A stretch of 64,000 nt of DNA from Chromera velia (lineage: Eukaryota > Sar > Chromeraceae). Shown piece after piece: positions 1 to 11,555 of the stretch. Positions within the stretch are counted from its first letter, which is position 1; every line of letters starts with the position of its first letter. The notes beneath the pieces are model-generated. The model was not told the DNA's origin, did no database searches, and saw nothing but the letters and a program-made list of their open reading frames with translations. The stretch spans positions 1-64,000 of the forward strand of contig JAHBMJ010004449.1 in the NCBI GenBank assembly GCA_018398765.1, given 5' to 3'. The position numbers and the translations under genes are program-made.

Positions 1-1098
1 CCCTACTCCCGTCTCTTCCTGCACATTGGAGGGAGGGTCTATGACCTGTAGGTCCTTTTCGAATTCCTCTTTCAGGTCCTCGAGGAACCCCCCCATGGAG
101 AGGACTTGGAGGCAGAGGTTGCGGGATATACCGCGGTGATCGGAGAGAAATCGGATCAGTTTCGGTTTCTTATGCAGCTCTTCTTTTCTCTCCCCACGCA
201 TCATCATGTCCCCACAGTACGACATCAAATTCTCAAAAACGGTTCTCGACAATGCCCCCCTCACCCACTCCAACACCCCCAACGCATCAGGCCCATACAG
301 AATGCTCTCTCCTATCGAGAGCACTATTCCCATGGCTGTGGGAAGCGAGTTCTCCGCTCCCCGAAGGGCACGCCCAAACAATTCCTGAAACTCAGATTCT
401 CCGTTGGAGCCTACAGGGGAGACCAGACGATCTCTCAAAAAGGTCAAAACGGAAATTTGGGAGCCTGCACAGGCCCCCAACAACAGACCAAGGAAGGGAG
501 CATCAAATGGGTTTTTGGCCAGAGTCTTCCAGGGTTCTCTGCACCGACACACCCTTCTCCGACCCCTCCCCCCACACGAGTCTTCCTCATCTGAGTCGTC
601 GTCGTCCTTTTTGACGGGAACGGCCCTTCCGTGCCACCGTTCGTGTTGGTGCACGTCTCTGGGCCAGATGACGAGAATCTCCCTCAACACCTCCACCCGA
701 CCCTCGAGTGCACATCGGTAGGCAATGGCAGGGGGGCACAGATACTGTGGGAGGCGGTCTTTGCTTAGAAGTCTCTTGATGACTTCCCGCAACTGGGCAA
801 AGCGGAGGAGCGACGCGTTTTGCAACACAGTAACAAGGGAAGTTTGCCGAAGCGCCGCTGGAAACTGTCCCCAATACCCGGCAGCCTGTCTGTTCAACAA
901 CCTCCACACAAGACCGATGCGTCCTGTGAAAGAAAGGACTTCTTGAAGGAGGGAGATTTGGGAATAGAAGAAATCTAAAAGACGGAAGGAAGGGAGACAC
1001 TCAGAAGAGGACTGAGAGTTGGGAGGAGGGTTGTTGGAAGACGAGGAACTTCCGTTGCCCTCCCCTTTGCTTTTTTTGCCTCCACGAGTCGTGACCAT
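1..1098 (-). CDS. Unrecognised protein with F-box-like N-terminus and ankyrin-like helices (3' end outside window)
   Basis: An uninterrupted frame runs leftwards from an ATG at 1098 to the window edge (366 codons); an in-frame stop lies about 50 bases upstream and no other ATG intervenes, which fixes the start. The N-terminus is MVTTRGGKKSKG followed by a Ser/Asn/Pro-rich linker (to about residue 32). Residues 35-75 are hydrophobic and helical, with an F-box-like feel (LLQEVLSF ... VWRLLNRQA). The middle holds ankyrin-like helix pairs (AIAYRCALEGRVEVLREIL; LLGACAGSQISVLTFLRD) separated by an acidic patch DDDDSDEED near residue 165. I do not recognise the family. No intron is needed in the visible part. 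The open frame is well supported, the function is not; an ankyrin/F-box adaptor is only a guess. The protein continues beyond base 1. Confidence 0.6.
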   Translation of the reverse strand, partial: MVTTRGGKKSKGEGNGSSSSSNNPPPNSQSSSECLPSFRLLDFFYSQISLLQEVLSFTGRIGLVWRLLNRQAAGYWGQFPAALRQTSLVTVLQNASLLRFAQLREVIKRLLSKDRLPQYLCPPAIAYRCALEGRVEVLREILVIWPRDVHQHERWHGRAVPVKKDDDDSDEEDSCGGRGRRRVCRCREPWKTLAKNPFDAPFLGLLLGACAGSQISVLTFLRDRLVSPVGSNGESEFQELFGRALRGAENSLPTAMGIVLSIGESILYGPDALGVLEWVRGALSRTVFENLMSYCGDMMMRGERKEELHKKPKLIRFLSDHRGISRNLCLQVLSMGGFLEDLKEEFEKDLQVIDPPSNVQEETGVG

Positions 1099-2114
1099 TC
1101 TGCTCGAGAGTTCAGAAACGAGCAGCAAAAGGCTTGGCGGAAAGGATCAGAGCGTCCTTCTAAGATCTCGAGGATCAAGTGTCCTGCTGAGACAGCGGAA
1201 GGCAGGTCTTCAGTCTGAAATTGCAAAGTCGATAAACAGTCCAGTCAAGCGATACACTGCATTAGCTGTCCGGGTGCTGCTACTGCTGCTGCTGACTGGT
1301 GTGCACAGCATCTTCTGAGGATACAGGGTATATACTGCATGGTGACGTCAACTTCGTCAAGCTGGTCCGGGAACGATCATGTGGATCATTGTGATGATCG
1401 ATCCATGATCCATCCGACATGAATGATCTGATATATCGATTTTGATGCTCCTGCGGAGCATGCCGTGGCCCCGTTGAAAGGGGGAAACCGGGGGTCGCGC
1501 ATTATCGCGTATGAAAGCCTAAATACAACTAAAAATTAGTCTGAAATTCTCACTCATAGTTATAGCAAATCAATCTGCAAACGGTCTACAATACATGTTC
1601 TTTACGTGAGTTTATAAAACTAATTTGCCATATTTTTTCTAACATTTTTAAAAAGGAAAAAATGACGATCTAGAGAATCATTGACTCGTTTTCTAGTTAA
1701 CGTGATCTCTCAATACACTAATAACTTGATTAGGTTCGATACGAAAACACAGTAAAGGTATCTGTGAAAAGGCCCCAGACACGAAGGACGGTCCGAGGAC
1801 CGGGGAGGAGTGAGCCAACAGTATTTGACCTAGTCTTTGACAGTGTATTACAGTGTCTGCATATATGTCTGCATCACTTACATAATAGTAACTCTTTCAT
1901 CATCTTTCACCCTTTGTCCTAGCCTTTGTCTCTCGATCTTGCTGTCTGTCTGAGACACTGTCAGTTTCTCTATTTCAGTCTGGGTGCATCGGCCTCGATC
2001 TCTTTCTCCTATGCAGAACCGTATATCCATTTGGCTTTTTCCCTCTCTCGCTCTCTATCTCTCCCTGATCATGAGTTTTCGTCAGACTCTGCCACCTGTC
2101 TGCTAACGTGTGCA

Positions 2115-2118
<4 letters not shown>

Positions 2119-2160
<42 letters not shown>

Positions 2161-2367
2161 TATACACACACACACACACACAAACACATACACACTTATA
2201 TACAGAGAGAGAGAGAGAAAGAGAGAGAGAGTTTACACTCTCACCGCTACATCGCACACACACATAAGCACGCACATTACTCAGACTGACAAGCTCGCAC
2301 AGGTATAGATCGTACATGCATGGACGGAGACACACATACACACACACACATACATACACACATACAC

Positions 2368-2402
<35 letters not shown>

Positions 2403-2412
2403 AAGAGAATGG
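2119..2412. repeat. CA and GA microsatellite cluster
   Basis: Two rounds of (CA)n followed by (GA)n: CA 2119-2182 with short interruptions, GA 2203-2231, CA 2333-2364, GA 2368-2406. Peptides read here (His/Thr, Arg/Glu) are artefacts of the repeat. Confidence 0.9.
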
Positions 2413-2835
2413 AAGATCAGATAGGGACGTGCTAAGGAATGTTCCCTTTCCTTCAAAGTTTTTAAGGCTTTCATTTCATTCACAGACTGATATGCAGAAC
2501 ATTCAAAATTGTGCAATGCAAAAAGAGGCAGTGGCCCTGGGCAGTAACCCCAAAGTAGGCAAGCAACCCAGAGAGTTCTGAGTATGATTTCAAGTAAGCA
2601 GACCTCAGTGCACCGCCTGGTGGTCGTACAAAGGAATATGTAGACAAACACACACCGAGAGACAACCATACACACTAGCATACACTGGCCCTGCAGTAGA
2701 GTAGAGCGGGAATATCACAGAGCCTTTCAGAGGAAGCTCTCACGTATGCATAAAAACACACGAGGCAGAAAGGCCGACACAATGAAATACATCATAGATG
2801 TAGTCCTGTTAGAGCCTTGAAGCACAAGCTGCCCA

Positions 2836-2838
<3 letters not shown>

Positions 2839-2881
<43 letters not shown>
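2839..2881. repeat. CT microsatellite
   Basis: About 21 uninterrupted CT dinucleotides. Confidence 0.95.
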
Positions 2882-2885
<4 letters not shown>

Positions 2886-5800
2886 CTCATGGCCTCATAC
2901 ACATATGCATACACCTATATACAATATTATACAGATAAACATACGGAGAAGCAGACAGATAGGTAGGCAGGCAAGCAGGTGGACAGGCAGGCAAACAGGC
3001 CATATTTTTATTCCAGGGGAGGGGAATTTTTTTATAGACAGCAAGACAGACCTAGAAGACAGACAAATAGTCAGTTACTGTGACTATCTGTCGCTGCCAG
3101 TCGATCAGTGGGTCAGTCAGTCAGTCAGGCAGTCAGTCAGCCAGTCTTTTACCCTTGCACTTCTCCTCAGAGTCTCAGCACTCCTGCACTTAATCAACGT
3201 GCACCCGGTCACTTAAAGGAGACGAATTTCAATATACACATAGCCTAAGGGACACAGAAAAATGTGGAACGGAGAAAGCCGGACAGAGCATACGAAGATA
3301 AAACCATATCACAGACTGGCATCCACGCACATAAATACCAGAAAAATTTGTCTACAGGGGCACCGTATATTGAAACGAGTATCGTGGACAGCAACGGGGG
3401 GATACTTTAAGACAGACATGTAGACAGACACGGAAACCCAACACGCCTACTCATTCACCCATTTACTCAAAGACCCAAGGATTCACAGCCTAAAGTCAGT
3501 ACAGACAAGAAATCACATATATTGTATGGCAGGCTCAAACAGGGTGAATAAAGCTAGAGAAAAGCCATAGGCACCCAGGTTCAGCAGCTCGCTCGCGGCA
3601 GAGAGTCGCATGCGCTTGCTAGCAGATTGTTTCTGACTGTCTCCCTTTCGTTTATGGAGTCAAATAAACAGAAGGAATACGAAGATAGGAACAGATTGAC
3701 CACTCACCTTTTCTTGGAGCAGGACAGGTGGAGACCTGACCAAAGGGCAGATCTACTTAGTCCGGAAATAATATGAAACTCACAACAGACAGATTGAGAT
3801 GCGCAGAGACGGCGTTTGAAGAGTAGTGTTTTCACCCAGCTCTCACTCACTGTCACACCCACGTCCGTCATTAAGTTAAAGATTTCCCTCATCTGCTCAC
3901 CCACATTACAAAGTCTGACAAAGCTGTCGAACAGCACATCTGATAGCGCATCTGAATTCAGACCTCAGAGGCGGTCGAATTCAATCATTTCAATTATGCA
4001 TGCGCAAAATTTTTACTGCACGGTCCCGTAAGGCGTTTGTGACCCGAAATGTGAGGAAGTACGTAAGTGGTGTGCGTGTGAAATTCGGTGTAGGGGGCGA
4101 GGCTCACCTTTACTTTTTTCCTTTCGGTTTGGGCTACAGATACCGTGGCTCGGGGGCCACGGCATCCACAGCTATAGTCCCAAAAAAGGGCCGCGCGCAC
4201 ATTTCGCTGCAGATGCTGTGACAAAGCTAGTGGCCCTTTTTGGAGTTTTGCGCTGTGATCGGCCTCTGCGCGTGCGGCCCCGGCAAGCCTGCTTGGCGCA
4301 ATGTGTTGCTTGAAAAAGCTCTTTAGTATCTCTCTGGTCCTTTGTCAGGCCAGTATACATCTTGCCTAGGCATAGGTCCTGTCCGTCTATTATGGCCAAT
4401 CTGTTGTAAGCGTAAGCCCCTCGGACTAGGCCGCCGCGCCTAGCTTATACTACTCCACGGTGGATAAAAATTAATATCTTTCATTCTCCATGTATTCACG
4501 TGGTTAACTCTACCTATCTATCGATGAGCGTTGTGGTCTTCCTTTTCCCTTCCCCGACTTCTTCTTCAATGGGTTCCTTAGTCAGTTAAAAAAATTTGTT
4601 TCTCCTCAACATTTCTTTATTAAACCTTTTCTTTACATTCATAAATCCTTTTGCACGCTTAGTGGCTTTTGGCTCCTTTGTCATATTTCTTCAATCTGAT
4701 ATTATCAGGCTCTTCTCTCCGTGTATGTCTTTTCTATCTCTTAAACATCAAAATAGTCTTTCTCTTTCTTACTTAAAAAAGCTAAGTGTTGCACACGCGA
4801 AAAACATGCATGCACGCACATCAAATTTCTCAATCTGGTGCAATTTTGGCCATCTGGAGAGGATTTCAGCCTCTTCAGCGGCGAAGCTAGCTTTACTCAG
4901 TAGGTGAATCGCAGGCTGATCGACATAACAGGCCGTTAGTAGTAAGTAAAACTCTGAGATGCTGGGTCTTTTGTATTGTAATTCGCTAAATAGAGATCGA
5001 AATGCATAGCATTTCAAAGTCGATGATGCAACTGCAAACTGTATTGCAAGTTTCCCTACTGAACTTCATCTGAAGCTAGACTACCTTCTATCGATCTTCT
5101 TTCTTTCCTGATGAACCTCTAGAGGTTTTTACAGACTTTGACGGTCTTTTCTCTACTTTTTTGTAAGAGAGCAGGCTTCTACGAGGCCAGAAAGGCCTTG
5201 TGAAAGTGCTTGGGACTCCATTTTGGCCTTGAAGTTCACTCTGCACGATTCAAAAGCGATCGGTCAGCTATTAGCTCGGCCTTCCCATAGGCCTTCACAG
5301 CCTTGCCTAGAGCCTTGCAGCAACCTGTCTGCCCTTTGTTTGATTGCTTTTCTACTAGAAGGAGGCTGCTGTAAGCTTTGGGACTCTGTTTGTCTTTGTA
5401 GGATCGATGTGAGCTTTCGATCGATATGTGATATCGATAGGAAGACTATCGGGTCGGGGTTCGAAAGGAACCATCTCGCGAGCGTGCTCAGCTTCTGACC
5501 GACGTGCAAATACAATCTTGTACTGAGTTTTTAGCTATAACATCAAAGCCGATTTTCGTATGTAGTGGGTTTGAATTAAAATTTAGACTAAAATTTTTAG
5601 GGATAAGAAACAGGTTATCTAGGGGAATTGACATAAATTATTATACCTAGGCTTCATGATATAATATATAGAGTACCATACCTTTATAAATCACCTATAC
5701 ATCTAAAAGCTAGTTTTTTAGAATCTTTAGCTTTAATTACTTCCAACAAAGTCTACTTTATGTTAAAATGCTTCACATTACTGGTGCAAATGATCATCAA

Positions 5801-7450
5801 AGATTAGTCGCCTCACATCATTAAAAAACACCTCATAATTGTGTCATCCGTAATAAATAACGTTTCTAGAGTAAACAGCTATAAACCCCGACCTTACCCT
5901 TCGCTACCTCCCCTATATGCATTTTTAACAAAGAGCAGAATGTTATAGATCAGTGTTATTCAGAGGTGAGCTCTTGAAAAACGCTTTCCAGCTGTGTGAG
6001 CTCTCTTTCTTTCATAAACAGCTGCTTGCCAGCAAACTTCCCCTCATGAATTTAGAAAGAGGCAGCCACAAGAGGGACGGTATCGAGCCAATTACAAGGA
6101 AGTAAATCCACTGCTTCCACTGGCATAGAAGCTTTAGTAGAACTGCTGCTGGCCCCGTCTCTCCCCCATCCTCTGCCCCCCCCTCCCCTTCCTCTTCCCC
6201 TCCCCCTTGAAGTTCCTCTTCCTCCTCCTCTTTCTCTCCCCCGACCCCTTCCGTTTACATTGGCATTGAGAGGCTGCAGCAGAGATGAAGTCATGAGCTT
6301 AAGTTCTATTTCATCACTCTCATCAAGTCCTTCATTTGAACGTTCGAATGACTGTACTAACACATAATATTTTTTGTTTCCCTCTGTGTGCGTAATGCTT
6401 GACAAACCAGTGCTCTCTACAAAACTAGTTTGCAAAACCAGTGATTATAATTTTTTTTTGTGGATCCACAATGTCGACCATTTGATGAATCGACCACTTT
6501 TTCTGCCTGTCATCTTCCCAATCCTACACAGCTGCCACCAAAGCCCCTATCCGCACTGTATATTCACCAGGTTATGCAAGCGCACGGCTATGAGATCTTT
6601 TGGTGTATCTTATTATCCTGTCTACAGAGAGCTTTTCAGAATAAAAGAAAGTCATTATGACAGACGGACGAACGTAATCAAGCTGGGGATGTTTCCAAAA
6701 CACCATTCTGGCGACTTTCTCCCCCCCCTCTTCTCCAGTGCCCCTCTTCTCTAACAAAAAGTATAGCAGGCTAGCATTTGGAGCAGACTGCTTGCCTGTC
6801 ATCCACCTGCCTGCGTCCGCCTCCCTGCTTCTGGCTGCTGTCTGTCTAGGCCATCTGTTTGCCTGCATCTGCCTGTCTGTGTCTGGCAGAGCGTACCTGC
6901 ATCTGCTTACCTATCATGTTCCCACCGGCCGGCTTGTCATTGATCCTAGCTTTCAACTTTGAAATGAATGAATAAAGTTGGCTTTGCTAGAGTGGAGCCG
7001 TGCTCCCAGCAGCCTATGTTCATGCAAGAGATCGTCAAAATATGTTCGTAATCGCATAATCTATAATCAATAAGAAGCGACATCATGTTTAAGGGGGGGT
7101 ATCTCTAAATAATTTGAAGTAATCATTACTAAAACTGTCATAAAACAGCTTTACTAGCTCCATTTGACACCTTTGATATGATAATTAGCGAGTAAACAAA
7201 TTTTTTTTAGTGGTTTACTATTCTTTCATATTGGGATATAGGATCACAATTTATTAAGTCAATCTTCCTAGATAGGTTATTAACTGAACTGAACCGACTT
7301 GGCCGTCAAAAGGCGTTTCGCTTCGGTTAATCTATCGCTTCTATAACCTTTTTATGTCTAGAGATCGTTTTCTCACTAATTTTAAAACTTTTCACTGTAA
7401 AAACCTAAGTAAAAACATGATTTTTACAGGTGTGACATATGAAAAACGAT

Positions 7451-7560
7451 AATAATGCATTCTTAAAAGTGATAGTTTGAATTAATGCACACTAAAGTAT
7501 GTAGTTAATGCATTCCTAAAAGTGATAGTCTGAATTAATGCACACTGAAGTGTATACTAT
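7451..7560. repeat. 54-bp tandem duplication
   Basis: Two adjacent copies of a 54-bp AT-rich unit beginning TAATGCATTC (7452 and 7506) and containing AAAAGTGATAGT and AATTAATGCACACT, differing at a few positions. Confidence 0.8.
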
Positions 7561-9910
7561 AATTCATTCATCAAAATTCTATTAAAATGTGTAATAAAAC
7601 AATGTGTAACAAAACATTTTGAAAAAAGTGATTGTGTAACGGCAACAACAGTAATACGTACGTACCCTACAGGATTGGTATAAAAATAATAATTATAAAA
7701 AAAAATAAACAAATAATAAATCTAGTAATAAATCATATTATAATTAACTAATTACTAATATAGGCGCCTAGATAGGCACTGTGTTTAAAGAAAGGGGTAT
7801 GATGAGTTGATAGAAGAGGGAAGAGAGGGTAGCCTTTTCCAATGAAAGAATGGACGTGTTGTGAAGGTTCTGCCCTAAATCTCTTCTGTCTCTTTTCTCT
7901 CTCTTTTGTTTGTCCATTCTGTCGTGAAGCCACGATTGAGAAGCTATATTAAATTGATTGAAGTCGCTTTTGGTTTAGTCGCTGGTGGTTTTAGAACAAA
8001 ACTTACCGACAAACTAGGCTAGATCTGCCTCTCATATATGGGGACGTGGCATACATGACAAAACCCTCAATCATCATTACTATATAGTACTCTGATCATT
8101 GGCACTTTCGACTTCTTAATGAAAGGCTGCAACACTTGGACATAATCTTCGTCCATTGATGCAGAAGAAACACATAGACTTGGTATCTAGGCGGCCGAAG
8201 GCCGCAAAAAAAAATATATAGACTTAATTGATGAGAGGCGGCCATCGGCAAAGGCCATTGATGTCCGTCAACTTGGTTAACCTGACATTGATACGCGTCC
8301 GACCGGATTCTTCCTGCATATCGTCAACCTAGAGCTTAACTTTTTTATGTTAGGTCTTATAGTGCACATCTACATACAAATTTGCATGCATACATGCATG
8401 CATGCATGCATGTATGAGTTAGATGAATTAGAAAAACGATCTACTGCTGTCTAGTAGTCTAGTACTGCCTAGCTAGTTTGATCGATGAAAGCCGTAGCTT
8501 TTAAATTACTTAGCATTGCTGGTGTATTTTGCAAAAGATCTCTTTATTTAAATTGTGCTGTCTTAAAAACGATTATTGAAAACAGGGTTTTCTTTCACTT
8601 TCTGTGCAAGAGTACCAGACACCTAAAACTAGACTTAAATTTTCTAAATGTTAATTAAATTTTCTGTCTCCCGTCTCCACGTATCCGTCTTCTTCCATCT
8701 GTCACCATCTGTAGCTCACTTCATTGGTATTCCCCCTCCTTGCGGTAACCGTTCGCCGTTGCTATCTGGGCAGCCTGGCAGTGTCTGCTTCTTTTTGTGG
8801 CTGCCTAGCTGTCAGTAGTCATGGCTGTTAGAATGCTGAGTTTACCCTGCCCATGTCTATCTCTGGCATGTCTCTGGCAGACTGGTACCCTCTGCCTTTG
8901 CCTCTTTGTTGCGACCGGCCGCACTGATCTGTCGGTCTCTCATTTTTCATTGCATGCTGTTTGGATACTGTTCGGCGTGTCTGATGTATCACTGAAAAAA
9001 GTTTGTGGTGTGTACCCAGTTCTAGGCTAGTAGTTATACGATGGAGTCAGCTCTATAGACAAGTTGGTTATTCCTACTTCAAGGCACTATGCTTAAAAAC
9101 GGACTCTTATGTTGAACTCGGACTTAAACATGTAGTATAACTGTATAAATCAAAAAATAAAAACATTGCTGTTACTTACACTTAGAATTTGAACTGCAGC
9201 TCTCTGCAGTATTCATTGTGATTCTAATTATGATTTTTGAAATACGGTTAAATTATAAAAAGGCCGGGTTTTTCCATATTTCTCTGATACAAATTTTATT
9301 ATTAAATCTATGTATGACATTGTATATATACATAATGCTAAAGCGCCAAGACCACTCTTTAAAAAGAATATTAAATGTCAAATGATATGATTCGTACTAT
9401 ATGATAAGTTTTTATTTAATTTATTTTTAAAGTTGTTTTTTAATTTAAAAAATTTTAAAAATCTTGATGTAAAACAGTTAGTAGTTTAACGTGAGCAAGT
9501 TCTATTTTTTTGTTCACAGTCTGTATTAAAAAAAAAAAAAGAATGATGTATGCATTAGTGCATGCATGACAACTAGCATGTCAATTTGCTCCAGTATGCT
9601 AGTATAAGATTTCGGGGGAGCATATTTAACTTGAATGTCTACTAGCTAGCATGAATCAGAATTCTTCATTTTTCCCCATTGATACGAGTTCACTTGCATC
9701 AATATAAATTGAAATGCCGGCAATGTCATTCTTTTCCTGTATGCGTCAGCACATGCGCAAGCATCACACAAGCATGCACAATAGAGGAGCTAATAGAGTG
9801 GCCTGCCCACAAACTAAAAAAAGTTAGAAATTTAAACTAACAGTGCTTATACATCTTAATTTGACTTACAGGCGTTGTCAGTTTGAGCTTCTAACTCTTC
9901 ATAGTTGGTG

Positions 9911-9995
9911 AAAAAAAAATGTATAAAAATTGATATCAAAAATTAAAAGTATATAAAAAAATGATATTTTTATCAATTTTTTATACATTTTTTTT
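9911..9995. repeat. AT-rich inverted repeat (hairpin)
   Basis: Left arm 9911-9935 (A9, then TGTATAAAAATTGATA) is nearly the reverse complement of right arm 9971-9995, around a 35-nt AT loop. It could be a small palindromic element or a structure-forming site. No terminator role is claimed. Confidence 0.7.
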
Positions 9996-11555
9996 GTACA
10001 CTTTTATAAGGTTAGATCATGTAAGTGCTACAAACGTGTTTTCTATCATGATGTTATCAGACACTCCGCTGGCCCTATAGACTGTGAGGATCAGAATGAG
10101 ACCGCACTTCAAAACATATATATTTTCATCGCTTAACCTTATCAAAAGCGGAGAGGTAGTCGTATACTTAGGAAGTAGATATGACTTAAGGCAACGCCTA
10201 GGGCAACGCTGCTGGCTGCTCAGGAGTATCACCTAGGGTATCACAAAGAAAAAAAAGTAAATAACTCAGTTATTAACTCTCTTTGTCAGGTACTTTTTTT
10301 TTATTCAAAACAACTGTTATTTAGCTGTTGCACGGGTTCTCCAGGTGTTGCACAAGTGTTGCAAGGTGTTGCAGGCAAAAAAAAGTAAGAAAAAAAAATA
10401 ATAAGTAGATAACTCGTTTTTCCAGAGAGTTTTTTTTTCTGTGACATGCCTATATAGGCTGCTGGGAACTCATACTAACAAGATGTCCCATTAAAAAAAT
10501 TATGAGTTAGCTGTTTGAAAAACCTGTTTCTATACTACACAATAAAACAGAAAATCTGCTTAAATACCTGTTGAAGCACACCTAGAAGCTAGTAGCCTAG
10601 AAGTGCACCCACAGAAATTCCTCACCACAAAGTACCATAAAGGTGATCTCTTCTGCTATACACTTTCATACCAATCGACAACATATTCAATCAACGCTAA
10701 TCAACGCTATGGAAATCGAACCTGCCATTACCTGTCATACAGCGTACGTACTTCTGAAAGTCTCCTTCCCATACCTCCACAACTATTCACAATCTTCGCA
10801 AAAGCTTGCGGCGGCCTTGCACTTTTCCTTTTTTCCTTATTTTTCCTTGTCTTTTCCCGCCAGTTATCAATTGTACAGACTACTGAAGTCCATAGATTTC
10901 ATTGTGACACATTCTAACACATTCACAAAAAGACCTTCAGAGTAAACGATGCTGAGCGCTTGGTTATGCTTGATTGACCGTGCAGCATCCTTCAAAATTC
11001 GATCTTGCTTAAAAATTGAAATACTTCAATCTCTTTTTTCACATCCGGACCACTCAAACATGGTAAAACACACAGCACAAACAGTGATCTTTCACACACG
11101 TTTCCGGGATGCCAAACAGCACCCTGCTCATTCATTCGGGTATGATGGCCCCGTGCTTGCAGGGCAAGAGTCCACCACCAGGGAAAAAGAAGGAAGTGCG
11201 CTGGACCATGAAGAGGAAAAGAAGAAAAGAAACAAGACATGAAATAAGTCTCAAAGCGATGGATGGATCAGAGAGTAGTAGGAAAAGAGACGGCATAGAG
11301 CAAACCCCAAGATCAACCAACCCCATACGTTCCAGTGCAATGTATGGCAGGAGTCTGCCTGACTATCCGCACCCTCCCTCTGTCTCTTCCATGCATTCAC
11401 CCGCGTCCTCTCAATCCCATACTGAGAAAGCAAAACAAAAACACCACTGCCCCCCACGAGGCACGAGAAAGAACGCACAAAGTGCAGGTGCCCTTACTCT
11501 TTCCTTCATTCCTTCCCTCACCCACCGCCTCACTGTGCTTCAAGCTCTTGAGAAG

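Larger units (their letters stand above)
1099..11555. other. Gene-poor intergenic region
   Basis: No convincing gene was found in these 10.4 kb. The first 2.5 kb carry CA, GA and CT microsatellites, and 2.9-3.5 kb is rich in CAGT/GACA-like short repeats. From about 5.5 to 10.5 kb the DNA is clearly AT-rich with long A or T runs, a 54-bp tandem duplication (7451-7560), a GCAT run (8388-8412) and an AT hairpin (9911-9995). Open frames here are short, low in complexity or begin at non-ATG codons. The last kilobase is the 3' flank of the kinase/RING gene. Confidence 0.6.

Noticed and set aside
4172-4440. Minus-strand reading with AYAYNRLAIIDGQDLCLGK
   Set aside because: It looks protein-like over about 30 residues but has no clear start and no partner. 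It may be an old element fragment and cannot be assigned.
6052-6435. 127-codon minus-strand frame with an RG-rich segment
   Set aside because: The RG part comes from a C/T-rich tract, no splice partners were found and no family is recognised. It might be a gene relic but is not supported.
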